Below are positions 45,211-54,891 of a stretch of DNA of 64,000 bases, piece by piece. Below the pieces are notes generated by a model that saw only the letters and a list, made by a program, of their open reading frames with translations, searched no databases and was not told the origin of the DNA. The DNA comes from Terrisporobacter petrolearius (GTDB lineage Bacteria > Bacillota > Clostridia > Peptostreptococcales > Peptostreptococcaceae): NCBI RefSeq assembly GCF_020748185.1, contig NZ_JAHZMO010000008.1, positions 1-64,000 of the forward strand, in the 5' to 3' direction. Positions within the stretch are counted from its first letter, which is position 1. The number at the start of each line of letters is the position of its first letter. The position numbers and the translations under genes are program-made.

Positions 45211-46641
45211 ATGAAAGCTTTATCAATGGATGAATATTTACATAATTTACAGTTTTTAAATACAAAAAAAGAAGAAATACAGACTCTTAATGAGAATAAC
45301 TTGTCTGTAATAAATGAATTGGCAAATTTTATTTCTTCAAATACACATTATGAAAAATTAAATACATTTATTTCTTTGGCTGATACTATTGTTGAATTTA
45401 TTGAAAAATTTAACAATAATGAAATAAATTCAGATGAATTAAAAAAATACTCTTATAACTTAAAAATCATTTTAGAAAATCTTGAGTTAGAATTAAGAGA
45501 ACAATTAATGATTAATTTTTATTTCTACGGTGAAGATAATTTAGGAATCATAGAGAACAATCTTATAAAGTACAATATTAAGAAAATATGTGATGAAAAT
45601 GAACTTAAATTATTTCAATTGAAAGACAAGAATGAAAATGATTATAATATTTTAGTTTTTAATAAAGATATCACTCATATTGATAATAGATATTTTGACG
45701 AAACTATAGATTATTCTAAAGTAGGTAATTCTCTGAAAAACCTTACTAAAATTTTATATACAAATAATTATGACTATAGTTACTTGAGTAATTCATTAAT
45801 AGAAAGTATACAAGGAGATGCAAAAGCTATTATTGTTGGTAATTCATACCCTTTAGTTGGTATAGAAGAACAATTATTAAGTAAAAACACAATTAATTTA
45901 TCAATGCATTCTCAAGATTTATATTACTCTTATGAATTAGCAAAAAAATCTATATCACAAAATAAAAATATAAAACAATGTATATTAGGAATTAGTCACT
46001 ATGTGCTAAATCATGATTTGTCTAAAGGAGAAAGTTCATACTCTAAGAATATGATAGAAAAAATTTATTATCCTTTATTAAATGATGTGCATAATTACCC
46101 TAAAACTAATCTACCAACTCAGCAAACATTAAATGATTTTGACGCAGATATATTAATAAAAAGCTTTTTTGATTTTGATAAAATAGATTATTATTTCAGA
46201 AAACAAATTTATATTAGTAATAAAACTTATTATAGCGATTTAAATCCAAGAAATGTAGATAATTCATTTATGGTTCATACCATAGCTGAAAAAGAAAATA
46301 TAGGTTATTATAGAGCAAATCAACACAACAAATTGTTTAAATATGATAATACAAAATCAGAATATGCAAATATATTAAAAGAGTTTATCAATTTCTCTAA
46401 AAGGGAAAATGTAGAATTAATAATAGTTATTTTGCCTACAACAAAATATTATTTTAATAATATAAAAATAGAATACAAAAATGATTTAGATAACCTTATA
46501 AAACACTTAAAAGATGAAGATGGTGTTAAAGTAATTGATTTAAGAAATTTAGATTTTGATGATTCTGATTTTGCAGATTCTGATCACCTTAACCAAAAGG
46601 GCGCTATAAAATCCACAAAATACTTAAACCAAATATTATAA
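45211..46641 (+). CDS. SGNH-hydrolase-like cytosolic protein
   Basis: Start taken at the ATG at 45211 (476 residues), six bases after GGAGG. The first 190 residues are helical and Asn/Glu/Lys-rich without a signal peptide. The C-terminal part (about 190-476) looks like an SGNH fold: IIVGNSYPLVGIE (Ser of block I), VILPTTKYYF and, near the end, DSDHLNQKGA (Asp-His pair). It resembles DltD-type and glycan-modifying SGNH proteins rather than secreted lipases. No neighbours indicate a substrate. Monocistronic. Confidence 0.6.
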   Translation: MKALSMDEYLHNLQFLNTKKEEIQTLNENNLSVINELANFISSNTHYEKLNTFISLADTIVEFIEKFNNNEINSDELKKYSYNLKIILENLELELREQLMINFYFYGEDNLGIIENNLIKYNIKKICDENELKLFQLKDKNENDYNILVFNKDITHIDNRYFDETIDYSKVGNSLKNLTKILYTNNYDYSYLSNSLIESIQGDAKAIIVGNSYPLVGIEEQLLSKNTINLSMHSQDLYYSYELAKKSISQNKNIKQCILGISHYVLNHDLSKGESSYSKNMIEKIYYPLLNDVHNYPKTNLPTQQTLNDFDADILIKSFFDFDKIDYYFRKQIYISNKTYYSDLNPRNVDNSFMVHTIAEKENIGYYRANQHNKLFKYDNTKSEYANILKEFINFSKRENVELIIVILPTTKYYFNNIKIEYKNDLDNLIKHLKDEDGVKVIDLRNLDFDDSDFADSDHLNQKGAIKSTKYLNQIL

Positions 46642-46672
46642 AATACTTTTACCAATCTGAAATATTTTTATA

Positions 46673-46710
46673 TGCTGCCTCTCCCTAGATAAATATAGGT
46701 ATAGGCAGCA
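46673..46710 (+). terminator. Hairpin after the SGNH-like gene
   Basis: Arms TGCTGCCTCTCCCT and AGGTATAGGCAGCA pair with two mismatches, followed by TCAAATTTTC. The T-run is weak. Confidence 0.5.
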
Positions 46711-46746
46711 TCAAATTTTCTCTTATCACTGATTAAATCTCTATAA

Positions 46747-46872
46747 TATATTCCTAGTAAAGAATACAAAGCATTTACATCTTATTTTCAAAAAATTTAT
46801 GGTGCTCCTAGTCTAAAAGCTGCTATCTTTGAATTTGCCATTCCAACCAACTACATTACTTACTGTATTTAG
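46747..46872 (+). pseudogene. Unidentified coding relic
   Basis: A plus-strand frame with no start gives YIPSKEYKAFTSYFQKIYGA then PSLKAAIFEFAIPTNYITYC, I and a stop. It looks protein-like (balanced codons, a helix-like middle) but the family is not recognised. A stop codon lies immediately upstream. It abuts the convergent nitroreductase gene. Confidence 0.4.
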
Positions 46873-46879
46873 GCAAGAA

Positions 46880-47452
46880 TTATTTCACTATTTTTACTCT
46901 TTTTGAAATATCCTCTTTTTCCTTTTCCTCTGGATATGAGCTAATTCCTCCAAAAGGCATTTGTGCATTTAGAGAGTAGCTTTCTGGTAGATTAAACATT
47001 TCTTTAACCATTTCATCTATAACAGGGTTATAGTGTTGAAGTGAAGCACCTATTCCTAACTCTTTTAAACCACTCCATATGCTTATTTGAAGCATACCAG
47101 ATGACTGAGAAGCCCAACCTGGAAATCTATCTGCATATGTTGAAAATTGACTTTGAAGATTTTTCACAATATCTTCATCATAAAAATAAAGAATTGTTCC
47201 ATAACCGTTTTTAAAACTATCAATTTTCTCTCTTGAAACCTTACCTTCAAATACTTCATAAATATTATCCCATAATTGATCTTGCTTTTCTCCTGTTACA
47301 ACAATAACTCTTGAACTTTTCATATTAAAAGCATCAGGAACTAGCTCTGTTGCTTTTTCTACTAAGTCAAATACTTCTACTTCATCTACTGGTAAGTCTC
47401 TATTAATATGGTAATATGATCTTCTTTCTTTTAATGATTCTAAAATTTTCAT
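46880..47452 (-). CDS. Nitroreductase family protein
   Basis: This 190-residue FMN enzyme of the Frm2/Hbn1-like type has the Arg-Arg-Ser N-terminal motif (KERRSYYHINRD), the FNMKSSR block, the GASLQHYN segment and AQMPFGGISSYPEEKE end. It reduces nitro groups or quinones with NAD(P)H. It is the last gene of the MarR-pirin-nitroreductase unit, a set typical of quinone or electrophile stress responses. GGAGGAT ribosome site. Confidence 0.9.
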   Translation of the reverse strand: MKILESLKERRSYYHINRDLPVDEVEVFDLVEKATELVPDAFNMKSSRVIVVTGEKQDQLWDNIYEVFEGKVSREKIDSFKNGYGTILYFYDEDIVKNLQSQFSTYADRFPGWASQSSGMLQISIWSGLKELGIGASLQHYNPVIDEMVKEMFNLPESYSLNAQMPFGGISSYPEEKEKEDISKRVKIVK

Positions 47453-47503
47453 AATTATTTATCCTCCATTTTCATAAAATTACGAAATTCTTTATTGTTT
47501 TTA

Positions 47504-48343
47504 TTAATAATCTACTTTTTCTTTTAAAAAACTTCCTTCACTTAATTCCCTAAATGCCAAATCTAGTTCCTCTCTAGTGTTCATTACTATTGGTCCACCC
47601 CAAGATACAGGTTCTTCTAATTTATCTGAACTTATAAATAAAATCTGAATATCTTCCTTAAGAGATTCTATATCTAATGAATCTCCATTGGTTAACTTAA
47701 CTGCTGTCTTCTCACTTATAGTTTCTCCTGCTACCTTAGCATCTCCAGACAATAAAAATACCAATACTGATTTGTCATTCTCAGTTTCAATATTAAACTT
47801 ATTATTTGCATTCAGTATTATATGATAATAATCCATTGGTAAATATTTCCCCATAAAGCCTTTATGCTCTTTATATTGTCCACTTATAAGTCTCAAAATT
47901 CCTCCATCTATAGGAATTTCTTTTATTTCTTCTTTCTTTATACTATGATATTCTGGTGGAGCCATTTTATATTTTCTTGGCATGTTTAACCAAAGTTGAA
48001 CTCCAAGCATTCTATCTGAAGCAGGTAATTTTTCTTCATGTAATATTCCAGATCCTGCTGTCATCCATTGAACTTCTCCATCTGTAATTCCATCTTCATT
48101 TCCTAGGCTATCCTTATGAACCATATTTCCCTTAACTACAAGACTTATAGTTTCTATACCTCTATGAGGATGCATTGGAAAACCTGCTGTGTATTCTTCA
48201 GGATTTGTGCTATCAAAAGAGTCTAACATTAAAATAGGATCATAGGTCTCAGCTGTAGTATTTCCTAAAACCCTAACTAAATTTACTCCTGCTCCATCTG
48301 TAGTTCTAAAACCTCTAACTTTATTTTTTACCATTCTTTTCAT
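47504..48343 (-). CDS. Pirin family protein
   Basis: This 279-residue two-cupin protein has the pirin metal site: MHPHRGIETISL and later the WMTAGSGILHEE segment, with SWGGPIVMNTREEL near the end. Bacterial pirins can act as quercetinases or redox sensors. The start ATG is supported by GGAGG eight bases before, inside the end of the MarR gene (23-base overlap), so translation is coupled. Both the metal cupin and the second cupin are complete. Confidence 0.93.
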   Translation of the reverse strand: MKRMVKNKVRGFRTTDGAGVNLVRVLGNTTAETYDPILMLDSFDSTNPEEYTAGFPMHPHRGIETISLVVKGNMVHKDSLGNEDGITDGEVQWMTAGSGILHEEKLPASDRMLGVQLWLNMPRKYKMAPPEYHSIKKEEIKEIPIDGGILRLISGQYKEHKGFMGKYLPMDYYHIILNANNKFNIETENDKSVLVFLLSGDAKVAGETISEKTAVKLTNGDSLDIESLKEDIQILFISSDKLEEPVSWGGPIVMNTREELDLAFRELSEGSFLKEKVDY

Positions 48344-48755
48344 CTTCTACACCTCCAAATTTTTTCATATATTTTAGTATCTCTTCCTGTTCTTCTTTGT
48401 TCCAAATATTCATCATAGAAGTGATAATTGCTTCGTTTTCTGGATATATAATGTCCATAAGTTCTCTACCTTTTTGCGTAATATGGAGTATAAATCTTCT
48501 CTTGTCTCTATCATCATTGCGCTTTTCTAAGAAACCTTCTTTTTCTAAATTCTTTACTATAACAGGAATAGTTCCACTAGTACTCAATATTTTAGCCTGA
48601 ACCTCTCCAACAGATAAATCTCCTTTATGGTAAAGAGCTTCTAATACAGCAAATTGAGCACTTGTTAATCCATATTTTGTATAAATCTTGTTAGTAGCTC
48701 TATTTATTTTGTTTAACGCTCTACTCATTCCTATAAATATTTTAAGTTCTGTCAT
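48321..48755 (-). CDS. MarR family regulator of the pirin operon
   Basis: This 144-residue winged-helix protein has the recognition helix region (VGEVQAKILSTSGTIPVIVK) and the EKRNDDRDKRRFIL wing. It overlaps pirin and is cotranscribed with it. Its promoter (TTGACA-17-TAAATT) carries two copies of a TCTAATTAGA-type palindrome, so it represses itself and the two redox genes. No Cys is found that would act as a classic quinone-sensing residue (the protein has none), so its inducer is unclear. Confidence 0.92.
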   Translation of the reverse strand: MTELKIFIGMSRALNKINRATNKIYTKYGLTSAQFAVLEALYHKGDLSVGEVQAKILSTSGTIPVIVKNLEKEGFLEKRNDDRDKRRFILHITQKGRELMDIIYPENEAIITSMMNIWNKEEQEEILKYMKKFGGVEDEKNGKK

Positions 48756-48796
48756 CTCTATAACCTCACCTTGTAATATAATTTAATCATATTTAA

Positions 48797-48842
48797 TATC
48801 TCTAATTAGATATAATTTACTCTAGTTAGAGATATTTGTCAA
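48797..48842 (-). promoter_or_regulatory. MarR operon promoter with twin operators
   Basis: TTGACA (48837-48842) and TAAATT (48814-48819) are 17 bases apart. TCTAGTTAGA (48821-48830) lies in the spacer and TCTAATTAGA (48801-48810) just downstream of the -10. Together they form 14-bp mirror arms with one mismatch, 20 bp centre to centre, on one face of the helix. Confidence 0.75.
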
Positions 48843-48898
48843 GCCTTTTTTATTTATTGTCTATTTTATATTTAAAAATATTTATTCTATTAAATTAA

Positions 48899-48950
48899 AA
48901 AGGAGCCCTTTAGGCTCCAATAAATTTCTAGTACTAATTCTTCTTTTGAA
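48899..48950 (-). pseudogene. Relic of the YwaF 3' end with its terminator
   Basis: AAGGAGCCC..GGCTCC followed by CTAGTACTAATTCTTCTTTT matches 51309-51358, the 3' end and terminator of the intact membrane protein gene. On the minus strand the relic reads KEELVLE, the parent KEELVLVD. Only this last part of a second copy survives. Confidence 0.7.
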
Positions 48951-48957
48951 ATATAGC

Positions 48958-48986
48958 AAGCTCTTGACATAAACTGTCAAGAGCTT
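48958..48986 (-). terminator. Hairpin after the chemoreceptor gene
   Basis: Perfect 12-bp arms AAGCTCTTGACA and TGTCAAGAGCTT with a five-base loop, 26 bases after the chemoreceptor stop, but with no T-run, so termination strength is uncertain. Confidence 0.55.
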
Positions 48987-49011
48987 CACCCCAAGGGCAT
49001 TTAGTTATATA

Positions 49012-51081
49012 CTAATTATTTACATTTTCATCTTTTGAACGTAGTTTAAATCTAGATATTAACTCATTCATTGCATAAGATTGTCCTGTTAATTCCTCAC
49101 TTGCTGCTGCACTTTCTTCTGAAGTAGCAGAGTTAGATTGTATAACTGCACTAACTTGTTCTACAGACTCTCTTATTTGATTTACAGATGTAGATTGATC
49201 TGATAAATGAGTAGATATATTATCAACTAATGTAGCTGCCAAGCTGGCATTTATTGCTACCTCATCTAATGATTTTGCTGTATCTTCAGCAATTCCACTT
49301 CCTACATCTATAGCATTTACAGTTTCTTCAATAAGTAAAGCAGTATTTTTTGCTGCTTCAGCACTTTTAGCTGATAAGTTTCTTACTTCATCTGCAACAA
49401 CAGCAAATCCTTTCCCTGCATCTCCCGCTCTTGCTGCTTCTACTGCTGCATTTAATGCAAGTATATTTGTTTGGAAAGCTATATCATCGATTATTTTTAT
49501 TATTTTACTTATCTCATTAGATTTTAAATTTATTAATTCTATAGCTGACATCATCTCTTTCATTTTGTAGTTACTATCTTGCATTTTTTGCCCAGCTTCT
49601 TTTACTACATCATTTGCTTTATTAGCATTTTCAGAACTACTATTAATCTTGTCTGAAACATCTTCTATTGCTGCTGATAGCTCTTCCACACTAGCTGCTT
49701 GCTCAGACGATCCTTGTGCTAATGACTGAGCACCCATAGAAACCTCATTTGCTCCAGACGCAACTTGGTTAGATGTAAGTGTTATATCTTCCATTACATC
49801 ATTTAATGATTTGATTATATTGTCTGAAGAATTTTTTATACTAACAAATTCACCTATGTAATTTGCATTTGTTTCAACAGTTAAATCTCCATTTGATATA
49901 GATGTTAATACCTGGTCTATATCGTATATTATCTCTGACATATTATGTACAAGGTCCGATGTTGCCCCAGCTAAAATTTCGATTTCATCCTTAGTAGTTG
50001 CAGATGGTACTGGTGATGACAAATCCCCCTGTGATAGAAGTTTTATTCTATCCACACAAGCTATAATAGGATTTACTATACTATTTGCTGATCTTAGAGT
50101 TATATATATTCCTAAAGCTAGAGCTATTATTATAAATAATACTACTATTTTTACTCCATCTAAAATAGCTTGCATAAATTCAGCTTTTTGCGCTGTTATT
50201 GCAATATTCCATCCATTTGTATTTTCAATTGGAGCATATCCTATAAATTCTTTACCTTTTGCTCCTTTAAATTCTGTAACGGCTGTATTTCCTTTAATCC
50301 TGTCTTTATATATTTCTGCTAAAGGCTGTAATGATTGATCTTTATTTGCTGCCTCTATTACATTGTATTCTTCCTTTACCAATTCTTTATTACTGTTTCC
50401 TATATCAGTTCCTTTAGAGTTTACAATAGATACTTTTCCTGTGTCTCCAATTTCTACAGCTGAAGCAACTTCAGATAACATCATTGCATCAGTAATAATA
50501 CCTACAACGCCTTGAACTTCACCATTTACTACTATAGGTGCTGTTGTAGTCAAAATAGCTTTACCATCCTCTTTATTTATTACAATGTCATTTGTTAAGG
50601 CTTCTTTCTTTTCCATTGTTTGTGTAAAATACTGTCTATCAGAAAGATCCAAACCACTTATTAAATCCACGCCATCTTTTCCAATTACAACCATATCATA
50701 AATATATGGGTGCATTTCATAAATTCTATTTACCTTATCAAGCATCTTTTGTTTATTTTTCTTTGACTTATCTTTTGTAACATTTATAAATGCATCATTA
50801 GCAGAAACTTCATTTGCCAATTCTCTATATACTTCTAACTGATTGTCAATTCTTTTTGATGTTGTTGCTACTGTTTCTTTGAGTATTTTTTCTACAGTTA
50901 ATTCCGTACTTTTATATGAAGTTAATAAAGATACTAAACCAATTACAACAGCCATTAACATAAGTGTAATTATCGATGAAAATAATAGTTTTTGCTTTAT
51001 GCCAAGCTTAATATCCTTTTCAACCTTATTTTTTTTGAAAAATCCTCTTATATTTTCTAATTTAAATTTTTTATTTATCAT
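49012..51081 (-). CDS. Methyl-accepting chemotaxis protein, dCache type
   Basis: This 689-residue chemoreceptor has helix 1 at about residues 32-53, an extracellular double-Cache sensor (about 55-310, with [23 protein letters not shown] and [14 protein letters not shown]), helix 2 at about 310-330, HAMP, and a cytosolic signalling domain whose hairpin tip is [19 protein letters not shown]. Methylation-type Gln/Glu pairs ([16 protein letters not shown]) are present. It probably senses an amino or organic acid. The chemotaxis kinase genes are elsewhere. Confidence 0.95.
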   Translation of the reverse strand: MINKKFKLENIRGFFKKNKVEKDIKLGIKQKLLFSSIITLMLMAVVIGLVSLLTSYKSTELTVEKILKETVATTSKRIDNQLEVYRELANEVSANDAFINVTKDKSKKNKQKMLDKVNRIYEMHPYIYDMVVIGKDGVDLISGLDLSDRQYFTQTMEKKEALTNDIVINKEDGKAILTTTAPIVVNGEVQGVVGIITDAMMLSEVASAVEIGDTGKVSIVNSKGTDIGNSNKELVKEEYNVIEAANKDQSLQPLAEIYKDRIKGNTAVTEFKGAKGKEFIGYAPIENTNGWNIAITAQKAEFMQAILDGVKIVVLFIIIALALGIYITLRSANSIVNPIIACVDRIKLLSQGDLSSPVPSATTKDEIEILAGATSDLVHNMSEIIYDIDQVLTSISNGDLTVETNANYIGEFVSIKNSSDNIIKSLNDVMEDITLTSNQVASGANEVSMGAQSLAQGSSEQAASVEELSAAIEDVSDKINSSSENANKANDVVKEAGQKMQDSNYKMKEMMSAIELINLKSNEISKIIKIIDDIAFQTNILALNAAVEAARAGDAGKGFAVVADEVRNLSAKSAEAAKNTALLIEETVNAIDVGSGIAEDTAKSLDEVAINASLAATLVDNISTHLSDQSTSVNQIRESVEQVSAVIQSNSATSEESAAASEELTGQSYAMNELISRFKLRSKDENVNN

Positions 51082-51274
51082 GCTTTTTCTCCCTTAGTTG
51101 ATTTTTTATTTTATAGTATGATAAATTCAACCCACCCCTTTCTTTAGATAATATCTGGAAACTATAAAGACCCTTTATTCATTATCGGAATGAATAAAAC
51201 TTACTTTATAGTTAAGTCTAAATTTTAATAATTAAATTTCTAAATTTTATTTGAGTAGAGCCATACTAAAATAA

Positions 51275-51298
51275 GGTATACACAATTTTGTGTATACC
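51275..51298 (-). terminator. Hairpin of the GGTATACAC family
   Basis: Arms GGTATACAC and GTGTATACC with a six-base loop, the third copy of a type seen near 477 and 23726. The T-run is weak on both sides. Confidence 0.5.
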
Positions 51299-51306
51299 TA
51301 TAAAGT

Positions 51307-51329
51307 AAAAAAGGAGCCCTTGGGCTCCT
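51307..51329 (-). terminator. Terminator of the YwaF-like gene
   Basis: Arms GGAGCCC and GGGCTCC with a two-base loop run into TTTTTTAC on the minus strand, two bases after the stop. Confidence 0.85.
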
Positions 51330-51330
51330 A

Positions 51331-52059
51331 TTAATCTACTAGTACTAATTCTTCTTTTTCTTTTGTTGTAGCATTTAATACATGATAAATTATATTCATA
51401 ACTATATTAGAAATTAATATAACTATGATCCCATACATAAAATGATTAAGTTTATTTCCAACTTGTATAGGTGATGAGTTCATAAATCCATAATTTGAAT
51501 TTGCCATATAGTTAAATATATATATAACTACACAGTATGTATTAGTAAATGCTAATATTTTTTTTAAGTCTGTTTTTGTTATTCCAATCTTCTTTGCATA
51601 TAAAACATATATACTTCCCCATAACAGGAACATATGACCTATAAAAAAAGATACAATGGTTATATGTGGAAACATAAAAGGATCCATGTCTGCTGGAATT
51701 ACTAAAGCAATTATAGCACCTACTATACCCCAATAAGCTCCAAATTTCATTAATGATACTTTGTTAAAAAGTAATCCTATACTTAGGAATAATATGGCTA
51801 TTCTACAATGATATAATGGTAGTCCTTGTGTTAAAACATAGTAATTATTAGCTGTATACCACATATATAAAGCCCCTTGCTGAATAATTAAAACTATTCC
51901 TATAAAAATTTCAAGTCTACGATTTTCTTCTTTATGTTTAATAATAATATAGCTTACTAAAGTTGAAACTATTAATATCCATAAATGAGATAATCCAAAT
52001 TGAACAAACTTTGTATTATCAGGAACTCCTCTAAAAAAGTATTTCATATTTTGCATCAT
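51331..52059 (-). CDS. YwaF / TIGR02206 family membrane protein
   Basis: This 242-residue integral membrane protein has about six helices, the family front LSHLWILIVSTLVSYIII, and the conserved GLPLYHCRIAILFLSIGL and PHITIVSFFIGHMFLLWGS blocks. Function unknown. GGGGGG lies five bases before the first and eight before the second of two adjacent ATG codons. A fragment of its 3' end with the terminator also sits at 48899. Confidence 0.88.
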   Translation of the reverse strand: MMQNMKYFFRGVPDNTKFVQFGLSHLWILIVSTLVSYIIIKHKEENRRLEIFIGIVLIIQQGALYMWYTANNYYVLTQGLPLYHCRIAILFLSIGLLFNKVSLMKFGAYWGIVGAIIALVIPADMDPFMFPHITIVSFFIGHMFLLWGSIYVLYAKKIGITKTDLKKILAFTNTYCVVIYIFNYMANSNYGFMNSSPIQVGNKLNHFMYGIIVILISNIVMNIIYHVLNATTKEKEELVLVD

Positions 52060-52267
52060 ATTTGCCCCCCTTTCTAAATTTTTTCTAGCTTATTTATATT
52101 TAGATCTCTACTAATTAATTTCATTACAATACATATTCCATTATAGAAATACTTTGAGAAATTTAAAATTTAAGTTAAATGCATTGAATATTATATCATA
52201 AATTTAAACAAATTTGATAAAGTTATACTTTTATGTTATTTAAATTATTCCAAATATTGACAATGTA

Positions 52268-52298
52268 AAAAGTTCTTGATAAAATATCAAGAACTCTT
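52268..52298 (-). terminator. Terminator of the CarD gene
   Basis: Arms AGTTCTTGATA and TATCAAGAACT with a three-base loop run into TTTTTAC on the minus strand. Confidence 0.75.
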
Positions 52299-52348
52299 TG
52301 GTATAATATAAATTAAATTATTTATAAATATTAATGACTTACTCCTAA

Positions 52349-52852
52349 TTACATCTTATTTAAACTATCATCAATGTATAACTCCACATCATCTTTTTCT
52401 ATACCTAATACAATTGAAAACTCATTTTCAATTAAATTTTGGGCAGTTCTCATAAACTTATCATCCATTTGACTAAGTTTTTTACCATTATTACTTGCAA
52501 CTTTTTTCTTGTCTCTAAGCGTTATCATTATAGTCAATAAATCCATACAATCATGATTTTTTATTAATTTCTTATAATACTCTTGTAATTCTCTTACACT
52601 TTTGTCATCATGGTCAATTTCTTTTATTGATGGAATCTGTTCAATTAATTTATGAACTTCTTCATATGATACAATTGGTCTCATAAATACAGTCGTATCA
52701 ATAGGTGCAAACACTGTTCCATTATCATGCATTGGTTTTAGGGTATAGTAAGTTTTTCCTTTACTACTACCTCCAATGCTTAATTCACTTATGTCATCTA
52801 CCCTACAAACACCTTCATTTCCATAAACAATAAATTCTCCAATTTTATACAT
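52349..52852 (-). CDS. CarD family transcription regulator
   Basis: This 167-residue protein has the N-terminal CarD/TRCF RNA-polymerase-interaction domain (residues 1-60: FIVYGNEGVCRVDDISEL, KTYYTLKPMHDN) that binds the beta subunit, then a helical DNA-contacting half. Such proteins stabilise open promoter complexes, often on stable RNA genes. It is a single gene. GGGAGAG precedes the ATG. Confidence 0.9.
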   Translation of the reverse strand: MYKIGEFIVYGNEGVCRVDDISELSIGGSSKGKTYYTLKPMHDNGTVFAPIDTTVFMRPIVSYEEVHKLIEQIPSIKEIDHDDKSVRELQEYYKKLIKNHDCMDLLTIMITLRDKKKVASNNGKKLSQMDDKFMRTAQNLIENEFSIVLGIEKDDVELYIDDSLNKM

Positions 52853-52938
52853 ATTAATTCTCTCCCATCTTATTTTTTATTTTATAGAAGCTGTACTTCT
52901 AGAAATAATTACTTTTCTAACTAACCTACAAAGTGTTT

Positions 52939-52972
52939 AAAAAAAAAGACCCTATATAAGGATCTTTTTTCC
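52939..52972 (-). terminator. Terminator of the second csp gene
   Basis: Arms AAAAAAGATCC and GGGTCTTTTTT (one mismatch) run into nine T on the minus strand, 18 bases after the stop. Confidence 0.8.
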
Positions 52973-52989
52973 CGAAACAATGTATATTA

Positions 52990-53190
52990 TTATAATATAG
53001 TTATGTTTTCTGCTTGAGGACCTCTAGCACCTTTAACTATATTAAAGCTTACTTTTTGACCTTCTTCTAAAGTTTTGTATCCATCAGTTTGTATAGCTGA
53101 GAAATGAGCGAATACATCTTCTCCACCTTCAACTGTTATAAATCCAAAACCTTTTTCACTATTAAACCATTTTACTATTCCGTTAGTCAT
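52990..53190 (-). CDS. Cold-shock protein, second copy
   Basis: A 66-residue CspA-type protein with RNP1 KGFGFI and RNP2 VFAHF. It differs from the copy at 28660 at only about five positions (for example NSEK for NNDK, TVEGGED for SVEGGDD, FNIVKGA for FEIVQGA). DNA flanks and terminators differ, so the two are old paralogues or independently inserted copies. AGGAGAAT ribosome site. Confidence 0.96.
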   Translation of the reverse strand: MTNGIVKWFNSEKGFGFITVEGGEDVFAHFSAIQTDGYKTLEEGQKVSFNIVKGARGPQAENITIL

Positions 53191-53335
53191 ATTAATTCTC
53201 CTATCAAAATCTCTTCAAAGACTTTTTTACCATTTTGTATTACTACAATAAGTATATTATAGCACAGTTTGAAATAAATAGATACAATAATTATAAAATA
53301 CTTAATTTTCTATTTTTTCATTAAATTATCAGATG

Positions 53336-54115
53336 TTATTTTAAGCTATTCATCAAATCCTCAAATTCATTAAAATGAAGTGATTGCATTCCATCTGACA
53401 ATGCTTCACTTGGATTTGGATGAACTTCTATCATTAAACCATCAGCTCCACATGCCATTGCCGCAAGGGACATTGGTTTAACTAGTTCTCTAACTCCCGT
53501 TCCATGGCTTGGGTCTACTATTACAGGTAAACCCGTTTCCCTTTGTATAATTGGAACTGCAGCTAGATCAAGTGTGTTTCTAGTATAGTCGTTGTAAGTT
53601 CTTATACCTCTTTCACACATTATGATTTTTTTATTGCCCTCGTAAGCAATATACTCAGCCGCTCCAATCCATTCACTTATAGTTGCTGAGATTCCTCTTT
53701 TTAGCATAACAGGCTTGTCTTGTTTTCCTACTTCCGTAAGTAAACTAAAGTTTTGCATATTTCTTGAACCTATTTGAATTATGTCACTTACTGCATAAAG
53801 TTTTTCCAAGTCTCTAACGTCCATAAGTTCTGTAATTACAGCTAATTTGGTTTCTTCTTTTACTGCTTTTAAAATTTCTAAACCTTCTTCTTTTAGTCCT
53901 TTAAATGAGGATGGTGATGTTCTTGGCTTAAAAGCCCCACCTCTAAGTATATTTGCTCCTTGTGATTTAACAAATTTAGCAGTCTTTAAAAGTTGTTCAT
54001 AACTTTCTATTGCACAAGGTCCTGCCATTATTACTTTATCTTTTTTGAATACTATTGTTTTATCACATGAGACGACTTCTAAATTTACATCCTCATGGAA
54101 AAGTGTTTTTTTCAT
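53336..54115 (-). CDS. aroF: DAHP synthase, short type I beta
   Basis: This 259-residue enzyme joins phosphoenolpyruvate and erythrose 4-phosphate, the first step of the shikimate path. Signature blocks are [34 protein letters not shown] and VDPSHGTG with the metal ligands Cys, His and Glu in place. It has no ACT or chorismate mutase extension. It is the last gene of a pabA-pabB-pabC operon (38 bases after pabC), so DAHP supply is tied here to PABA and folate synthesis. Confidence 0.95.
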   Translation of the reverse strand: MKKTLFHEDVNLEVVSCDKTIVFKKDKVIMAGPCAIESYEQLLKTAKFVKSQGANILRGGAFKPRTSPSSFKGLKEEGLEILKAVKEETKLAVITELMDVRDLEKLYAVSDIIQIGSRNMQNFSLLTEVGKQDKPVMLKRGISATISEWIGAAEYIAYEGNKKIIMCERGIRTYNDYTRNTLDLAAVPIIQRETGLPVIVDPSHGTGVRELVKPMSLAAMACGADGLMIEVHPNPSEALSDGMQSLHFNEFEDLMNSLK

Positions 54116-54153
54116 GAATATTAAGCTCCTTAATCTTTCTTTAGTAAATATAT

Positions 54154-54891
54154 TTATATATAAGATATTATCTGGTTAAATACTTCATTATTTGAAGGGT
54201 AAGCTATTTTATCAATTTGTGATATTTTCATAGCTTTCATTAAACTGTTTGATATAAATGCAAAGTCAAAATTCTTAATGTCTTCCAGTTTTATTTCTCC
54301 TTCTATAACTTCAATATTTAAGTTTTTACAAATATCTAAGATTTTTCTTTTCATTATACCATTTAAAATGGGTAACTCGCCATGTGGAGTATAAATTTTA
54401 TCATCTTTTATAAAAAATATATTACTCATAGAACATTCTAATATAATATTTTCATAATTTACAAATAATCCATCGTCAAAATTATTTTCAGTAGCATATT
54501 TTTTAGTATAAATATTTTCATAGTAATTTGTAGTTTTATGCTTATATATTATACTATCTCCTCTTTTTATAGGAGATATTGTTAGCTTAAATCCTTTTTT
54601 GTAAATTTCTTCATTATAAGTTATAGGTCTAGTAGAAATATTATAACCTTCATCAAATACAGTTATTCTTAATCCTTTGTTTTTTATTTTATTATCATCT
54701 ATATAATTTAAAATAGACTGTGTTAAAAACTCCTTATGATATTTAATATTCATATTTAGTGACTCAATAGATTTAAACATTCTATTCATATGTAAATGTA
54801 AATCAATAGGACCATCTTCTATCTTTATTGTTTCAAATAAGCCAATACCAAATTTACTTAGCTCACTATTAAAACTTACACTATTCTTCAT
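54154..54891 (-). CDS. pabC: Aminodeoxychorismate lyase
   Basis: This 245-residue PLP-fold-type IV enzyme releases p-aminobenzoate and pyruvate from aminodeoxychorismate. It has the [14 protein letters not shown] front, the PLP lysine in [12 protein letters not shown] and the [15 protein letters not shown] and NGIMKRKIL blocks. It overlaps the pabB end by 11 bases. The sequence is divergent at the C-terminus but complete in length. Confidence 0.92.
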   Translation of the reverse strand: MKNSVSFNSELSKFGIGLFETIKIEDGPIDLHLHMNRMFKSIESLNMNIKYHKEFLTQSILNYIDDNKIKNKGLRITVFDEGYNISTRPITYNEEIYKKGFKLTISPIKRGDSIIYKHKTTNYYENIYTKKYATENNFDDGLFVNYENIILECSMSNIFFIKDDKIYTPHGELPILNGIMKRKILDICKNLNIEVIEGEIKLEDIKNFDFAFISNSLMKAMKISQIDKIAYPSNNEVFNQIISYI

